Of a stretch of 64,000 bases of DNA, positions 1 to 7,495 are shown in pieces; positions within the stretch are counted from its first letter, which is position 1; the number at the start of each line of letters is the position of its first letter. The notes beneath the pieces are model-generated. The model worked only from the letters and a program-made list of their open reading frames with translations. It did no database searches and was not told where the DNA came from. The DNA is from Simplicispira sedimenti (GTDB lineage: Bacteria; Pseudomonadota; Gammaproteobacteria; Burkholderiales; Burkholderiaceae_C). Position numbers and translations under genes: made by a program. The stretch spans positions 1 to 64,000 of the forward strand of contig NZ_JAKVIJ010000011.1 of the NCBI RefSeq assembly GCF_022760965.1, read 5' to 3'.

Positions 1-257
1 GTCTTGGCGTCGCACTGGTCGTCCTCGGAAACCACTTCAAACTTCAGCGTCTTGCCACCCACGCTGATCTTGCGGGCATTGAGCTCTTCGACCGCCAGGC
101 GCACGCCGTTGTCGTTGTCGCGCCCGGCAAAGGTGTTGGGGCCGGAGAGGGGGCCGCTGTGGCCGATCTTGACGATCTGTTCCTGGGCCAGGGCGGAGGC
201 GGCGCAGGCCAGGGCGGCAGTGGCCACCAGGGTGGTTTTCAGGGAGAACAATTGCAT
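1..257 (-). CDS. Branched-chain amino-acid type ABC transporter substrate-binding protein, N-terminal part
   Basis: The first 85 residues are present and the gene runs off the left edge. Residues 1-25 form a Sec signal peptide (Lys near the start, Ala-rich core, ending A-L-A-Q). The mature start EQIVKIGHSGPLSGPN, followed by a Gly-Val-Arg-Leu-Ala-Val-Glu-Glu-Leu-Asn stretch, is typical of the LivJ/LivK family, which binds branched-chain amino acids or related ligands in the periplasm. The ligand cannot be told from this fragment. The ATG at 257 is the only start consistent with the signal peptide. It reads away from the aldehyde dehydrogenase unit on the same strand, 209 bp downstream of that gene's stop, so it is probably a separate transcript. 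Confidence 0.88.
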   Translation of the reverse strand, partial: MQLFSLKTTLVATAALACAASALAQEQIVKIGHSGPLSGPNTFAGRDNDNGVRLAVEELNARKISVGGKTLKFEVVSEDDQCDAK

Positions 258-466
258 GGTGATGGTTCCGGGAAGGGTTATGGAGAGGGAACCCAGGGGC
301 GCCGGGCGGATAGCCCAGCGCCCGGGGGCGGAGTTGTCTGGGTACAGACAAATGCGAAAAACACGCGCAGCGAGTCTGCCAGAGCGGATCGTGATTTCAG
401 TGGCATTAATAAAAATCCAAAGTAATCAATTCGGCGTATGTCTGCCGCGCCCCAGCGGCCTGTTTG

Positions 467-1957
467 TTACTGGAGGATATCGCCCACGCAGAGGTACTTG
501 ATCTCGACGTAGTCATCCATGCCATGGTGGGAGCCCTCGCGGCCCAGGCCGGACTGCTTGACGCCGCCAAAGGGCACATGCTCGGTGGCCAGGATGCCCA
601 CGTTGATGCCCACCATGCCGTACTCCAGCGCCTCGCTGACGCGGAAGATGCGGCCCACGTCGCGGCTGTAGAAATAGCTCGCCAGGCCGAACTCGGTGTT
701 GTTCGCGGCGGCGATGGCCTCCTGCTCGGTCTTGAACTTGAACACCGGGGCGAAGGGGCCGAAGGTCTCCTCGCGCGCGCACAGCATGTCGGGCGTGGCA
801 CCGGCCACCACCGTGGGCTCGTAGAACTGGCCCGAACCCAGGGAGGACAGGCGCTTGCCGCCGGTGAGCACCTGGCCGCCCTTGGCAATGGCGTCCTCCA
901 CATGGCGCTGCACCTTCTCCAGGGCGGCCTCCTCGATCAGCGGACCCTGGTTCACGCCCTCCTCGAAGCCATTGCCCACCTTGGCCGTCCGGACCTTGGC
1001 GGCGAACTTCTGCACGAACTCCTCGTACACACCCTCCTGCACATAGAAGCGGTTGGAGCACACGCAGGTCTGGCCGGCATTGCGGTACTTGCTGGCGAAG
1101 GCCCCTTCCACAGCGCTGTCGATATCGGCATCGTCAAACACGATGAAAGGCGCATTGCCGCCGAGCTCCAGCGACATCTTCTTGACCGTGGGCGCGCTCT
1201 GCGCCATGAGGATGCGGCCCACCTCCGTGCTGCCGGTGAAGCTGATGTGGCGCACCACATCGCTCTCGCACAGCACCTTGCCGATGGCAATGGAATTGGC
1301 GGCATCGGCCGAGAGCATATTGAGCACACCGGCGGGAATGCCCGCGCGCACCGCCAGCTCGGCCGCGGCCAGGGCCGTGAGCGGCGTGAGCTCAGCCGGC
1401 TTGATGACCACCGGGCAGCCGGCGGCCAGGGCCGGGGCGACCTTGCGCGTGATCATGGCCAGCGGGAAATTCCAGGGCGTGATGGCCGCGCAGACACCGA
1501 TGGGCTGCTTGAGCACCAAGAGGCGCCGGTTGTTGTCGAACTGCGGCAGGGTCTCGCCATTGACGCGCTTGGCCTCTTCGGCGAACCACTCGACAAAGCT
1601 GGCGCCATAGGCCACCTCGCCCTTGGCCTCGGGCAGGGGCTTGCCCTGCTCGGCGGTCATGATGCGGCCCAGATCGTCCTGATGCTGCATGAGCAGGTCA
1701 TACCACTTGCGCAGCAGGATGGAGCGCTCCTTGGCGGTCTTGGCGCGCCAGGCAGGCCAGGCGGCGTTGGCGGCGGCGATGGCGGCCTGGGCATCCTGGG
1801 GGCCCAGGTTGGCCACGTTGGCCAGCAGGGCGCCGGTGGCCGGGTCGTGTACGGCAAAGCGGCTGGCTCCGCTGATCCACTGGCCGTTGATGAGGCCATC
1901 GGTTTTCAGGAGCGAAGGGTCGTTGAGCAGCGAGAGCGGAGAGGTACGGGTGTCCAT
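467..1957 (-). CDS. gabD: NAD(P)-dependent semialdehyde dehydrogenase (succinate-/2-oxoglutarate-semialdehyde type)
   Basis: A 496-residue aldehyde dehydrogenase; the E. coli GabD is 482. It has the PWNFP cofactor-site motif (residue ~161), the general base Glu264 in LELGG, the catalytic Cys298 in NAGQTC and the C-terminal PFGGVKQSGLGREG motif. The protein resembles succinate-semialdehyde dehydrogenases, which also include 2-oxoglutarate-semialdehyde dehydrogenases. The ATG at 1957 is chosen because the reading frame upstream of it is only antisense noise over the DctP gene. It lies 59 bp after the TRAP binding-protein gene and in the same direction as the DapA-like gene. Enzymes of that family make 2-oxoglutarate semialdehyde, so oxidation to 2-oxoglutarate is the likely job here. 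Substrate choice is inference. Confidence 0.9.
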   Translation of the reverse strand: MDTRTSPLSLLNDPSLLKTDGLINGQWISGASRFAVHDPATGALLANVANLGPQDAQAAIAAANAAWPAWRAKTAKERSILLRKWYDLLMQHQDDLGRIMTAEQGKPLPEAKGEVAYGASFVEWFAEEAKRVNGETLPQFDNNRRLLVLKQPIGVCAAITPWNFPLAMITRKVAPALAAGCPVVIKPAELTPLTALAAAELAVRAGIPAGVLNMLSADAANSIAIGKVLCESDVVRHISFTGSTEVGRILMAQSAPTVKKMSLELGGNAPFIVFDDADIDSAVEGAFASKYRNAGQTCVCSNRFYVQEGVYEEFVQKFAAKVRTAKVGNGFEEGVNQGPLIEEAALEKVQRHVEDAIAKGGQVLTGGKRLSSLGSGQFYEPTVVAGATPDMLCAREETFGPFAPVFKFKTEQEAIAAANNTEFGLASYFYSRDVGRIFRVSEALEYGMVGINVGILATEHVPFGGVKQSGLGREGSHHGMDDYVEIKYLCVGDILQ

Positions 1958-2016
1958 GGCGATGCGGTAGGAAGGTGGGGCGTGGCCCGGGCGGTGCCCG
2001 GACCACGGGAGCGTGG

Positions 2017-3003
2017 TTACAGGGCGGCGCCGACCTTGCGCAACTCGGCGATCTGCGGCGCCTTGGACAACCAGATCTTGTCGAACTCGCGCGCCAGCTC
2101 GGCCACGTCCAGGGTGGGCTCGGTCTTGATCGGGAAGGGAACTGCCTTGAATTTCTCGATCAGACCCAGCTCGGTGGTCACGATGTCGCGGATCTGCGCG
2201 TCGAGCGACTGGCGCACCAGGCCCCGGATCAGTTCGCGGTCCGGGGCGCTCAGGCCTTGCCAGACGCGGCCCGAGACCAGCGGCGCGAAGGGCATGAACA
2301 GCGCGTTCATCTGCAGCATGGACTTGGCCACCTTGTCGAAGCGCTGGTTCCACGAGAACTCGATGTCGGCCTCCAGCCCGTCCACCTGGCCGTTGGCCAT
2401 GGCGTCGAACACCTGCGGCGTGGGGATGGGTGTGGGCGCGGCGCCCAGCTGCTGGTAGAAGTCGCGGTACACCGGCGTGGGGTTGATGCGCAGCTTCATG
2501 CCCTTGATGTCCTTGGTGCCGCCGATCTCGCGGGTGGAGAACACCACGCGCATGCCGGTGATGCCCCAGCCCAGGCCGATGGTGCCGGTCTCGCGCGGCA
2601 GCACGTCGAGCAGCTTGAGCGCGGCCTCGTGGCGCACCAGCCGGGCCACGTCGGTGGTGGAGCGCACCAGGTAGGGCGCGTTGATCGAGGCGATGCTGGC
2701 CACGCGCGAGCCCAGCTCGGCGGCCTGGATCCAGCCCATGTCCAGCGCGCCGGTCTGCAGCTGCTGCATCATCGCGGCCTCGTTGCCGAGCTGGCCCGAG
2801 TGGAACACCGTGGCCGAGAGGCGGCCGCCGGTTTCCTTCTTGAGCGACTCGCCGAAGGCCAGCGCGGCGCGGTTCCACGAATGGCCCGCGGGCGTGATGA
2901 GCCCGAGGCGGAATTCCTTGGCCTGGGCGCGGGCCTGGCCGATGAAGGCGGGGGCAGCCAGCGCGGCGCTGGCCTGGACGAAGTGGCGGCGGGACAGGTT
3001 CAT
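2017..3003 (-). CDS. dctP: TRAP transporter substrate-binding protein (DctP family)
   Basis: A 328-residue periplasmic binding protein of a tripartite ATP-independent transporter. The N-terminus MNLSRRHFVQ is a twin-arginine export signal, with hydrophobic residues 9-24 and a cleavage region QARAQA. The family Arg-containing segment is seen around MKLRINPTPVYRDF. The start at 3003 puts the twin Arg at residues 5-6; an upstream in-frame ATG at 3039 overlaps the DctM stop and would bury the signal. It is the last transporter gene of the order DapA-like, DctQ, DctM, DctP, aldehyde dehydrogenase. The ligand is probably an organic acid or amino-acid derivative used by the two neighbouring enzymes. 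Confidence 0.92.
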   Translation of the reverse strand: MNLSRRHFVQASAALAAPAFIGQARAQAKEFRLGLITPAGHSWNRAALAFGESLKKETGGRLSATVFHSGQLGNEAAMMQQLQTGALDMGWIQAAELGSRVASIASINAPYLVRSTTDVARLVRHEAALKLLDVLPRETGTIGLGWGITGMRVVFSTREIGGTKDIKGMKLRINPTPVYRDFYQQLGAAPTPIPTPQVFDAMANGQVDGLEADIEFSWNQRFDKVAKSMLQMNALFMPFAPLVSGRVWQGLSAPDRELIRGLVRQSLDAQIRDIVTTELGLIEKFKAVPFPIKTEPTLDVAELAREFDKIWLSKAPQIAELRKVGAAL

Positions 3004-3031
3004 GGTGCAATGCCTTTCGTGGGTGGGAGGA

Positions 3032-4297
3032 TCAATCAAGGAGGCCGAGGGAGAGACTGGGGAACAGCGACAGCAGCACCAGCGCGGCGCAGCAGATCAG
3101 AAAGAAGGGCAGGGTGACGAGGAACATCTTTCCGGGCTTGGCGCCCGTCACGGCCGCCGCGACGAAGAAGCTCAGGCCCACGGGGGGCGACATCAGGCCC
3201 AGCACCAGGTTCACCACCACCACCACGCCGAAGTGGCGCGGGTCGATGTGGTAGATCTCGGTGGCGATGGGCAGCAGGATGGGCACGGTCATGATCAGGC
3301 CCGGGATGCCGTCGATCACGGTGCCGATCACCAGCAGGATCACGTTGGTGATGAGCAGGAAGCTCACCGGGTCCTTGGCCACGGTCTGGATCCAGGCGGC
3401 GGCGGCCTGCGGCACCTTGCCGTAGATCAGCAGCCAGGAGAACACGGCGGCCGCCGCGACCAGGAACAGCACGATGGCCGAGTACACGGCCGAGCGCAGC
3501 AGGATCTGCGGCAGCATGGAAAAGCGCAGTTCGCGCGTCACGAACCGGCCCACCAGCGCCGAGACCACGGCGCCCACGGCGGCCGATTCGGTCGGGTTGG
3601 CGATGCCCGCGAGGATGGAGCCGACGATGACGATGGGAATGAGCAGCGTGGGCGAGGCCAGCGCGATGGTGCGGGCGCGCTCGCGCAGTGTCTTCTTCTC
3701 GCTGCGCGGGTAGTTGTAGACGAGCCCCATGCAGGCGATGACGATGAAGAACAGCACCGTCAGCAGGATGCCGGGCAGGATGCCCGCCATGAGCATGTCG
3801 CCCACGGCCACCTGGGCCAGCACGCTGTAGACCACGAACATCACCGAGGGCGGGATGATGGGGCCGAGCATGCCGCCGTAGACCGTGACGCCGGCGGCGA
3901 AGGTCTTGTCGTAGCCCTGCTTTTCCATCTCGGGCACCATGATCTTGGACATGATGGCCACCTGTGCCGTGGCCGAGCCGATGATGGAGGCCAGCATCAT
4001 GTTGGCCAGCACGTTCACATAGGCCAGGCCGCCGCGCACGGCGCCGACGAAGCCCATTGCCAGATCGACCAGGCGGCGCGTGATGCCGCCGCTGCCCATG
4101 ATCTCGCCGATCAGGATGAAGAGCGGGATGGCGATCAGGCCGTAGCTGTCCACGCCGCCGAACATCTGCGAGGGAAAGGACTGGAACAGCACCGTGGCGT
4201 CGGTGGCGAAGATATAGACGATGCCCGCGAGGCACAGGCACACGCCGATGGGCACGCCCAGCAGCATGACGGCGAGGAAGAACAGGCCAGTGGTCAT
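3032..4297 (-). CDS. dctM: TRAP transporter large permease (DctM family)
   Basis: A 421-residue, very hydrophobic protein with about twelve membrane segments. The family landmarks are IPLFILIGEIMGSGGI near residue 55, GGMLGPIIPPSVMFVVY near residue 140, the SAAVGA region, and DGIPGLIMTVPILLPI and GLMSPPVGLSFF near the C-terminus. It forms the Na+-coupled transport channel in the inner membrane. The ATG at 4297 gives the usual short N-terminus before the first membrane segment. It starts 19 bp after the small permease stop and ends 28 bp before the binding-protein start. Confidence 0.94.
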   Translation of the reverse strand: MTTGLFFLAVMLLGVPIGVCLCLAGIVYIFATDATVLFQSFPSQMFGGVDSYGLIAIPLFILIGEIMGSGGITRRLVDLAMGFVGAVRGGLAYVNVLANMMLASIIGSATAQVAIMSKIMVPEMEKQGYDKTFAAGVTVYGGMLGPIIPPSVMFVVYSVLAQVAVGDMLMAGILPGILLTVLFFIVIACMGLVYNYPRSEKKTLRERARTIALASPTLLIPIVIVGSILAGIANPTESAAVGAVVSALVGRFVTRELRFSMLPQILLRSAVYSAIVLFLVAAAAVFSWLLIYGKVPQAAAAWIQTVAKDPVSFLLITNVILLVIGTVIDGIPGLIMTVPILLPIATEIYHIDPRHFGVVVVVNLVLGLMSPPVGLSFFVAAAVTGAKPGKMFLVTLPFFLICCAALVLLSLFPSLSLGLLD

Positions 4298-4316
4298 GGT
4301 GTCGATCCGTGCGGGT

Positions 4317-4949
4317 TCAGTTGACGGTTTCCTCGGCGTTGCCGAGGTCGAAGCCGGCGATGGCGGCGCGGGGCCGCAGGCCCAGGTCCTCGACAAGGTT
4401 GGCCGCCGCATGGAGGGTGAAGCACAGCGCGAACAGCGGCAGCACGAGCTGCACCACCCAGGTGGGCCAGTTCAGGGTCTGGGTGCGTTCGGTGTAGAGG
4501 AAGTTGAAGCTTTCGGCCGCGTACTCGCGGGCGTCGAAGCCGTGGCGCGCGATGCCCACGGGGTCCATCCACACCCAGCACATGGCGATCAGCGCGCAGC
4601 CAAAGAGGAACACGCAGGCGGTGGACAGCGCCTTGAGGCGGCGCGCATGGCGCTCGCCCACGGCGTCGGTCAGCAGCGTGACGGCGAAGTCCAGCCGCAG
4701 CCGCGTCATGGTGGAGGCGCCGACGAAGCACAGCCACACCACGAGGTAGACCGCTGCTTCGTCCACCCAGTAGATCGGTACGCCGGAATAGCGCGTGGCG
4801 ACGTTGAGCAGGATCATCAGCGCGAGCAGGCCCATGAGTGCCATCAGGGCCAGGCGCTCGGCCCGCAGGATCGCGGCCGAGGCGCGCTGGATCCCGCGGG
4901 CCCAGCCATGGCCGGGCGTGCTGTCCGGGGTGGGGCTGGAGGAGGGCAT
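4317..4949 (-). CDS. dctQ: TRAP transporter small permease (DctQ family)
   Basis: A 210-residue protein with four predicted membrane segments (about residues 33-52, 58-78, 98-118 and 165-190) and the WVDEAAVYLVVWLCFVGA segment typical of DctQ proteins. The third and fourth helices are separated by a longer periplasmic stretch than usual (HGFDAREYAAESFNFLY). The start at 4949 follows the DapA-like stop by 20 bp. Small permeases pair with DctM to hold the elevator-type transporter in the membrane. Confidence 0.9.
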   Translation of the reverse strand: MPSSSPTPDSTPGHGWARGIQRASAAILRAERLALMALMGLLALMILLNVATRYSGVPIYWVDEAAVYLVVWLCFVGASTMTRLRLDFAVTLLTDAVGERHARRLKALSTACVFLFGCALIAMCWVWMDPVGIARHGFDAREYAAESFNFLYTERTQTLNWPTWVVQLVLPLFALCFTLHAAANLVEDLGLRPRAAIAGFDLGNAEETVN

Positions 4950-4969
4950 GGCTGGGCTCCGTGGCGGTG

Positions 4970-5884
4970 TCAGGCGACCGAACGGTACTGGGCGGGGCGG
5001 TTGGCCAGGGCCTTCTGCACCACGGCGGTGACGAACTCGCGTTCGGCACCCACCAGCGGCATGCGCGGCAGGCGCACATGCTCGGTGCCCACGCCGACCA
5101 GCGCGTCGATGAGCTTGAGGTTCTGCACCAGCTTGTTCGACACGTCGAGGTGCAGCATGGGCGTCATCCACTGGTACAGCGCCAGGGCCTCGGCGAACTT
5201 GCCGGCCTTCATCAGCTCGTACAGCGCCACGGTTTCGCGCGGGAAGGCGCAGCCCACGCCGGCCACCAGGCCGTCGCAGCCCAGGGCCAGGGCTTCATAG
5301 GCCAGGTCATCCACGCCGCAGAAGATCTGGTAGCGGTCGCCCACGGTGTTGCGCAGGTCGGTCACGCGGCGGATGTCGCCCGTGCTCTCCTTGACGGCAA
5401 CGACCTGCTCGCAGTCGGCCAGCTCCAGCATGTGCTCGGGCTTGAGGTCCACGCGGTAGGCCACGGGGTTGTTGTAAACCATCAGCGGGCGCTGCGCGGC
5501 CTTGGCCATGGCGCGCACGTTGGCCATGGCCTCGCGGGCGTCGGCCACGTAGATGACCGAGGGCATGACCATGTAGCCGGCCACGCCGAGCTTGTTGGCG
5601 GCGTCGATGTAGCGCAGCGCGTCGCGGGTGCTGGTTTCCGACACGTTGGCCAGCACGGGCACGCGGCCATCGCTGGCCTCCATCGCGATGCGCGCGACTT
5701 CGAGCTTTTCTTCGAGCGACAGCGTGCTGGCCTCGCCCAGCGAGCCGCAGGTGACGACGCCATGAATGCCGTTGCGGATCTGGAAGTCGATGTGGCGGGC
5801 CGTGCCTTCGGCGTCGATGCGCTCATCGGGGTGGAACTTGGTGGTCACGGCGGGGAAGATGCCTTGCCAGCGGGTCGTGCTCAT
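4970..5884 (-). CDS. DapA-family (dihydrodipicolinate synthase/N-acetylneuraminate lyase) enzyme, probable catabolic deaminase/dehydratase
   Basis: A 304-residue TIM-barrel lyase. Visible family marks are GSLGEA (carboxylate-binding loop, the usual GTTGE), the conserved Tyr in VYNNP and the Schiff-base Lys in VAVKEST. The lysine-biosynthesis enzyme is unlikely, given the operon with a TRAP importer and a semialdehyde dehydrogenase. The phrases WQGIFPAVTT, LADCEQVVAVKES and DIRRVTDLRNTVGDR resemble what I remember of delta1-pyrroline-4-hydroxy-2-carboxylate deaminase of hydroxyproline catabolism; sugar-acid dehydratases that also yield 2-oxoglutarate semialdehyde are the alternative. It is the first gene of the operon. 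A perfect inverted repeat 48 bp before the start (5932-5956) may be the operator. Confidence 0.85.
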   Translation of the reverse strand: MSTTRWQGIFPAVTTKFHPDERIDAEGTARHIDFQIRNGIHGVVTCGSLGEASTLSLEEKLEVARIAMEASDGRVPVLANVSETSTRDALRYIDAANKLGVAGYMVMPSVIYVADAREAMANVRAMAKAAQRPLMVYNNPVAYRVDLKPEHMLELADCEQVVAVKESTGDIRRVTDLRNTVGDRYQIFCGVDDLAYEALALGCDGLVAGVGCAFPRETVALYELMKAGKFAEALALYQWMTPMLHLDVSNKLVQNLKLIDALVGVGTEHVRLPRMPLVGAEREFVTAVVQKALANRPAQYRSVA

Positions 5885-5931
5885 GGATGGAACTCCTGTG
5901 GGTGGGTGAAACGGTGGATCGTCGATCGTTG

Positions 5932-5956
5932 TTAAATATATTAGCAGAATATTTAA
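5932..5956. promoter_or_regulatory. AT-rich inverted repeat, candidate operator of the DapA-TRAP operon
   Basis: TTAAATAT and ATATTTAA form perfect 8-base arms around a 9-base spacer. A second small palindrome, AAGATATCTT, follows directly at 5955-5964. The site lies in the only AT-rich stretch of the 221 bp between the leftward DapA-like gene and the rightward acyltransferase gene, so it could control either. The regulator is not in the window. Confidence 0.45.
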
Positions 5957-6105
5957 GATATCTTCGTAAGGGTTAACGCTGAGACGCACGGGGGCGGCAT
6001 TGTTGGCCTATGTCAGGGCGAGGCGGGGTGGCACTGATACACTCGCGCCCGTTTGTTGCAAGAAGTATCAAGATCACCCTTGGTGCATGCACAGCCCTTG
6101 TTTCC

Positions 6106-6699
6106 ATGCGCCACCGCACCATTTTTGATACCCCTGTTGTCAACACCTTGCTGCGCAGCCTGTCGATGGCCTTGCTACGGCTCGGCGGCTGGAGGGTGGA
6201 GGGCAGCCTGCCCCCGCAGGCGGCCAAGAGCGTGCTGATTGCCGCACCACACACCAGCAACTGGGACCTGCCCTACACCCTGATGCTGGCCTTTGTGCTG
6301 AATCTGCGTGTGTACTGGATGGGCAAGCAGAGCATCTTTCGCGCGCCGTTCGGGGGGCTGATGCGCTGGCTGGGGGGCATTCCGGTCAACCGCAGCCAGA
6401 ACAACAAGCTGGTTGCCAGCTCGGCCCAGGCCATGCGCGAGGCCGAAGGGCCCATGCAGCTCATCATTCCGCCCGAAGGCACGCGCGGGAAGACGCGCCA
6501 TTGGAAAACGGGCTTTTACTTCATCGCCCAGCAGGCAGGCGTTCCCATCGTGCTGGCATTTGTGGACTATGGCCGCAAGGTGGGCGGCCTGGGGCCGTTG
6601 TTTGAGCCCACGGGCGACGTAGAGGCCGATATGGCCCGCATCAAAGCGTTCTATGCCCCCATCCAGGGCAAGAATGCAGACCAATTTGATGTTGAATGA
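6106..6699 (+). CDS. Lysophospholipid/1-acylglycerol-3-phosphate acyltransferase family protein
   Basis: A 197-residue PlsC-type acyltransferase. The catalytic H-X4-D box is HTSNWD (residue ~47), and the acceptor-binding box is PEGTRGK (residue ~120). The motif HTSNWD instead of NHxxxxD, and the short length, fit the small stand-alone acyltransferases rather than the main PlsC (about 240 residues). It probably acylates a lysophospholipid at the inner membrane. The ATG at 6106 gives the typical N-terminus; earlier in-frame starts would add an unconvincing leader. It is followed by two repeat elements (6703-6748 and 6798-6906) rather than by a co-oriented gene. Confidence 0.85.
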   Translation: MRHRTIFDTPVVNTLLRSLSMALLRLGGWRVEGSLPPQAAKSVLIAAPHTSNWDLPYTLMLAFVLNLRVYWMGKQSIFRAPFGGLMRWLGGIPVNRSQNNKLVASSAQAMREAEGPMQLIIPPEGTRGKTRHWKTGFYFIAQQAGVPIVLAFVDYGRKVGGLGPLFEPTGDVEADMARIKAFYAPIQGKNADQFDVE

Positions 6700-6702
6700 A
6701 AT

Positions 6703-6748
6703 TGGCCTCCAGCGCTTATTGAGTAAGCGTCAGTAGCTATGAAAAATA
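6703..6748 (+). repeat. Dispersed Comamonadaceae-type repeat, copy A
   Basis: Contains TGGCCTCCAGCGCTTATTG, then TAAGCG and TAGCTATGAAAAATA. The GCGCTTA and TAAGCG blocks form a small hairpin (6712-6730). It sits 4 bp after the acyltransferase stop. It matches the other copies in this window at the AGCGCTTA and AGCTAT blocks. Confidence 0.7.
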
Positions 6749-6797
6749 GAGCGTTTACCGGGCGTTACACAACGTCTGCATAGGCGCTTCCCTGCGC

Positions 6798-6906
6798 AAC
6801 AGCCCCCGCGCCAGGGCCGCCCCGCCACGCTGGGGGCGTCCCCCTGCCCGCAGCGCGCAGCGCTGCGAGAGCAGGGAGAAGGCGCGCGGCGCCACAGGGG
6901 GGTGTT
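6798..6906. repeat. GC-rich structured element with nested inverted repeats
   Basis: A ~109 bp segment between convergent genes. The outer arms are AACAGCCCCC (6798-6807) and GGGGGGTGTT (6897-6906), 9 of 10 complementary. Inside are GGGGG-CGT-CCCCC (6832-6844) and the perfect GCAGCGC-GCA-GCGCTGC (6850-6866). The right arm overlaps the stop codon of the AsnC-type regulator gene. It may be a second interspersed element or a bidirectional terminator; there is no T run. Confidence 0.45.
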
Positions 6907-7354
6907 ACCCAATCCCGCGGCGGTCAATCTTGCGGCTAAGCACGATGCTGGTTTGTGTGCGGTGCACGCCATCGGTCTGGCCGATCTGGTCGAGCAGGGC
7001 GTCGAGTCGCTCGTGGCTGGGGCAGCGCAAAAAGGCCAGGTAGTCAAACGGCCCGCTCACGGCCGACACCTCCTCCACCTCGGGCATGGCAGCCAGGGCG
7101 CGCAGCACCTGGGGGGCCGATTGCGGCAGTACGCTGAGGCTGCACCAGGCGCGCACGGTGGCCTGGTCCATGCGCGTGCCCAGGCGCACACCGTAGCCCG
7201 CCACCACGCCTTCGCGCTCCAGCCGCGCGATGCGCGACACCACGGTGGTGCGCGCCAGCCCCAATTGCCTTGCCAGGGTGGCGGTGCTCTCACGGGCGTT
7301 GGTCTGCAGCAGGCTCAGAAGCTGGCGATCGGTCTCATCCAGGGTAGGGTGCAT
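6905..7354 (-). CDS. Lrp/AsnC family transcriptional regulator
   Basis: A 149-residue feast/famine regulator. Residues 5-50 (LDETDRQLLSLLQTNARESTATLARQLG followed by ARTTVVSRIARLE) form the AsnC-type helix-turn-helix. The rest is the RAM ligand-binding domain with AVSGPFDYLAFLRC. The start at 7354 gives the usual short lead before LDxxDR; an ATG at 7369 is possible but would lie against the inverted repeat 7370-7386. It is divergent from the lysine-6-dehydrogenase-like gene, which it probably controls in response to an amino acid, likely lysine or a product of it. Confidence 0.9.
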   Translation of the reverse strand: MHPTLDETDRQLLSLLQTNARESTATLARQLGLARTTVVSRIARLEREGVVAGYGVRLGTRMDQATVRAWCSLSVLPQSAPQVLRALAAMPEVEEVSAVSGPFDYLAFLRCPSHERLDALLDQIGQTDGVHRTQTSIVLSRKIDRRGIG

Positions 7355-7369
7355 GGTGTGTCGGGCCAT

Positions 7370-7402
7370 TTCGTCGGAATGACGAATATTAAATCCGTAT
7401 TC
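7370..7402. promoter_or_regulatory. Two inverted repeats in the AsnC/dehydrogenase divergent promoter region
   Basis: TTCGTC-ggaat-GACGAA (7370-7386) is a perfect 6-base inverted repeat. It overlaps GAATA...TATTC (7384-7402). Lrp/AsnC proteins bind short, partly AT-rich dyads, often several in a row, so these are good candidates for autoregulation and for control of the divergent gene at 7496. Confidence 0.5.
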
Positions 7403-7495
7403 GCCGAATTGCACGCTACACATTGACAGCACCAGGGCCTAGCATCTCCCAAGGCCGCACGACGGCCGCCATCCAACAAAACGAGGAGACACACC

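Noticed and set aside
464..2458. A 664-codon open frame on the plus strand over the aldehyde dehydrogenase and dctP genes
   Set aside because: It crosses two real genes on the other strand and has no recognisable motif.
4970..5884. Biosynthetic dihydrodipicolinate synthase (dapA)
   Set aside because: Operon context (TRAP importer and semialdehyde dehydrogenase) and the GSLGEA loop argue for a catabolic family member.
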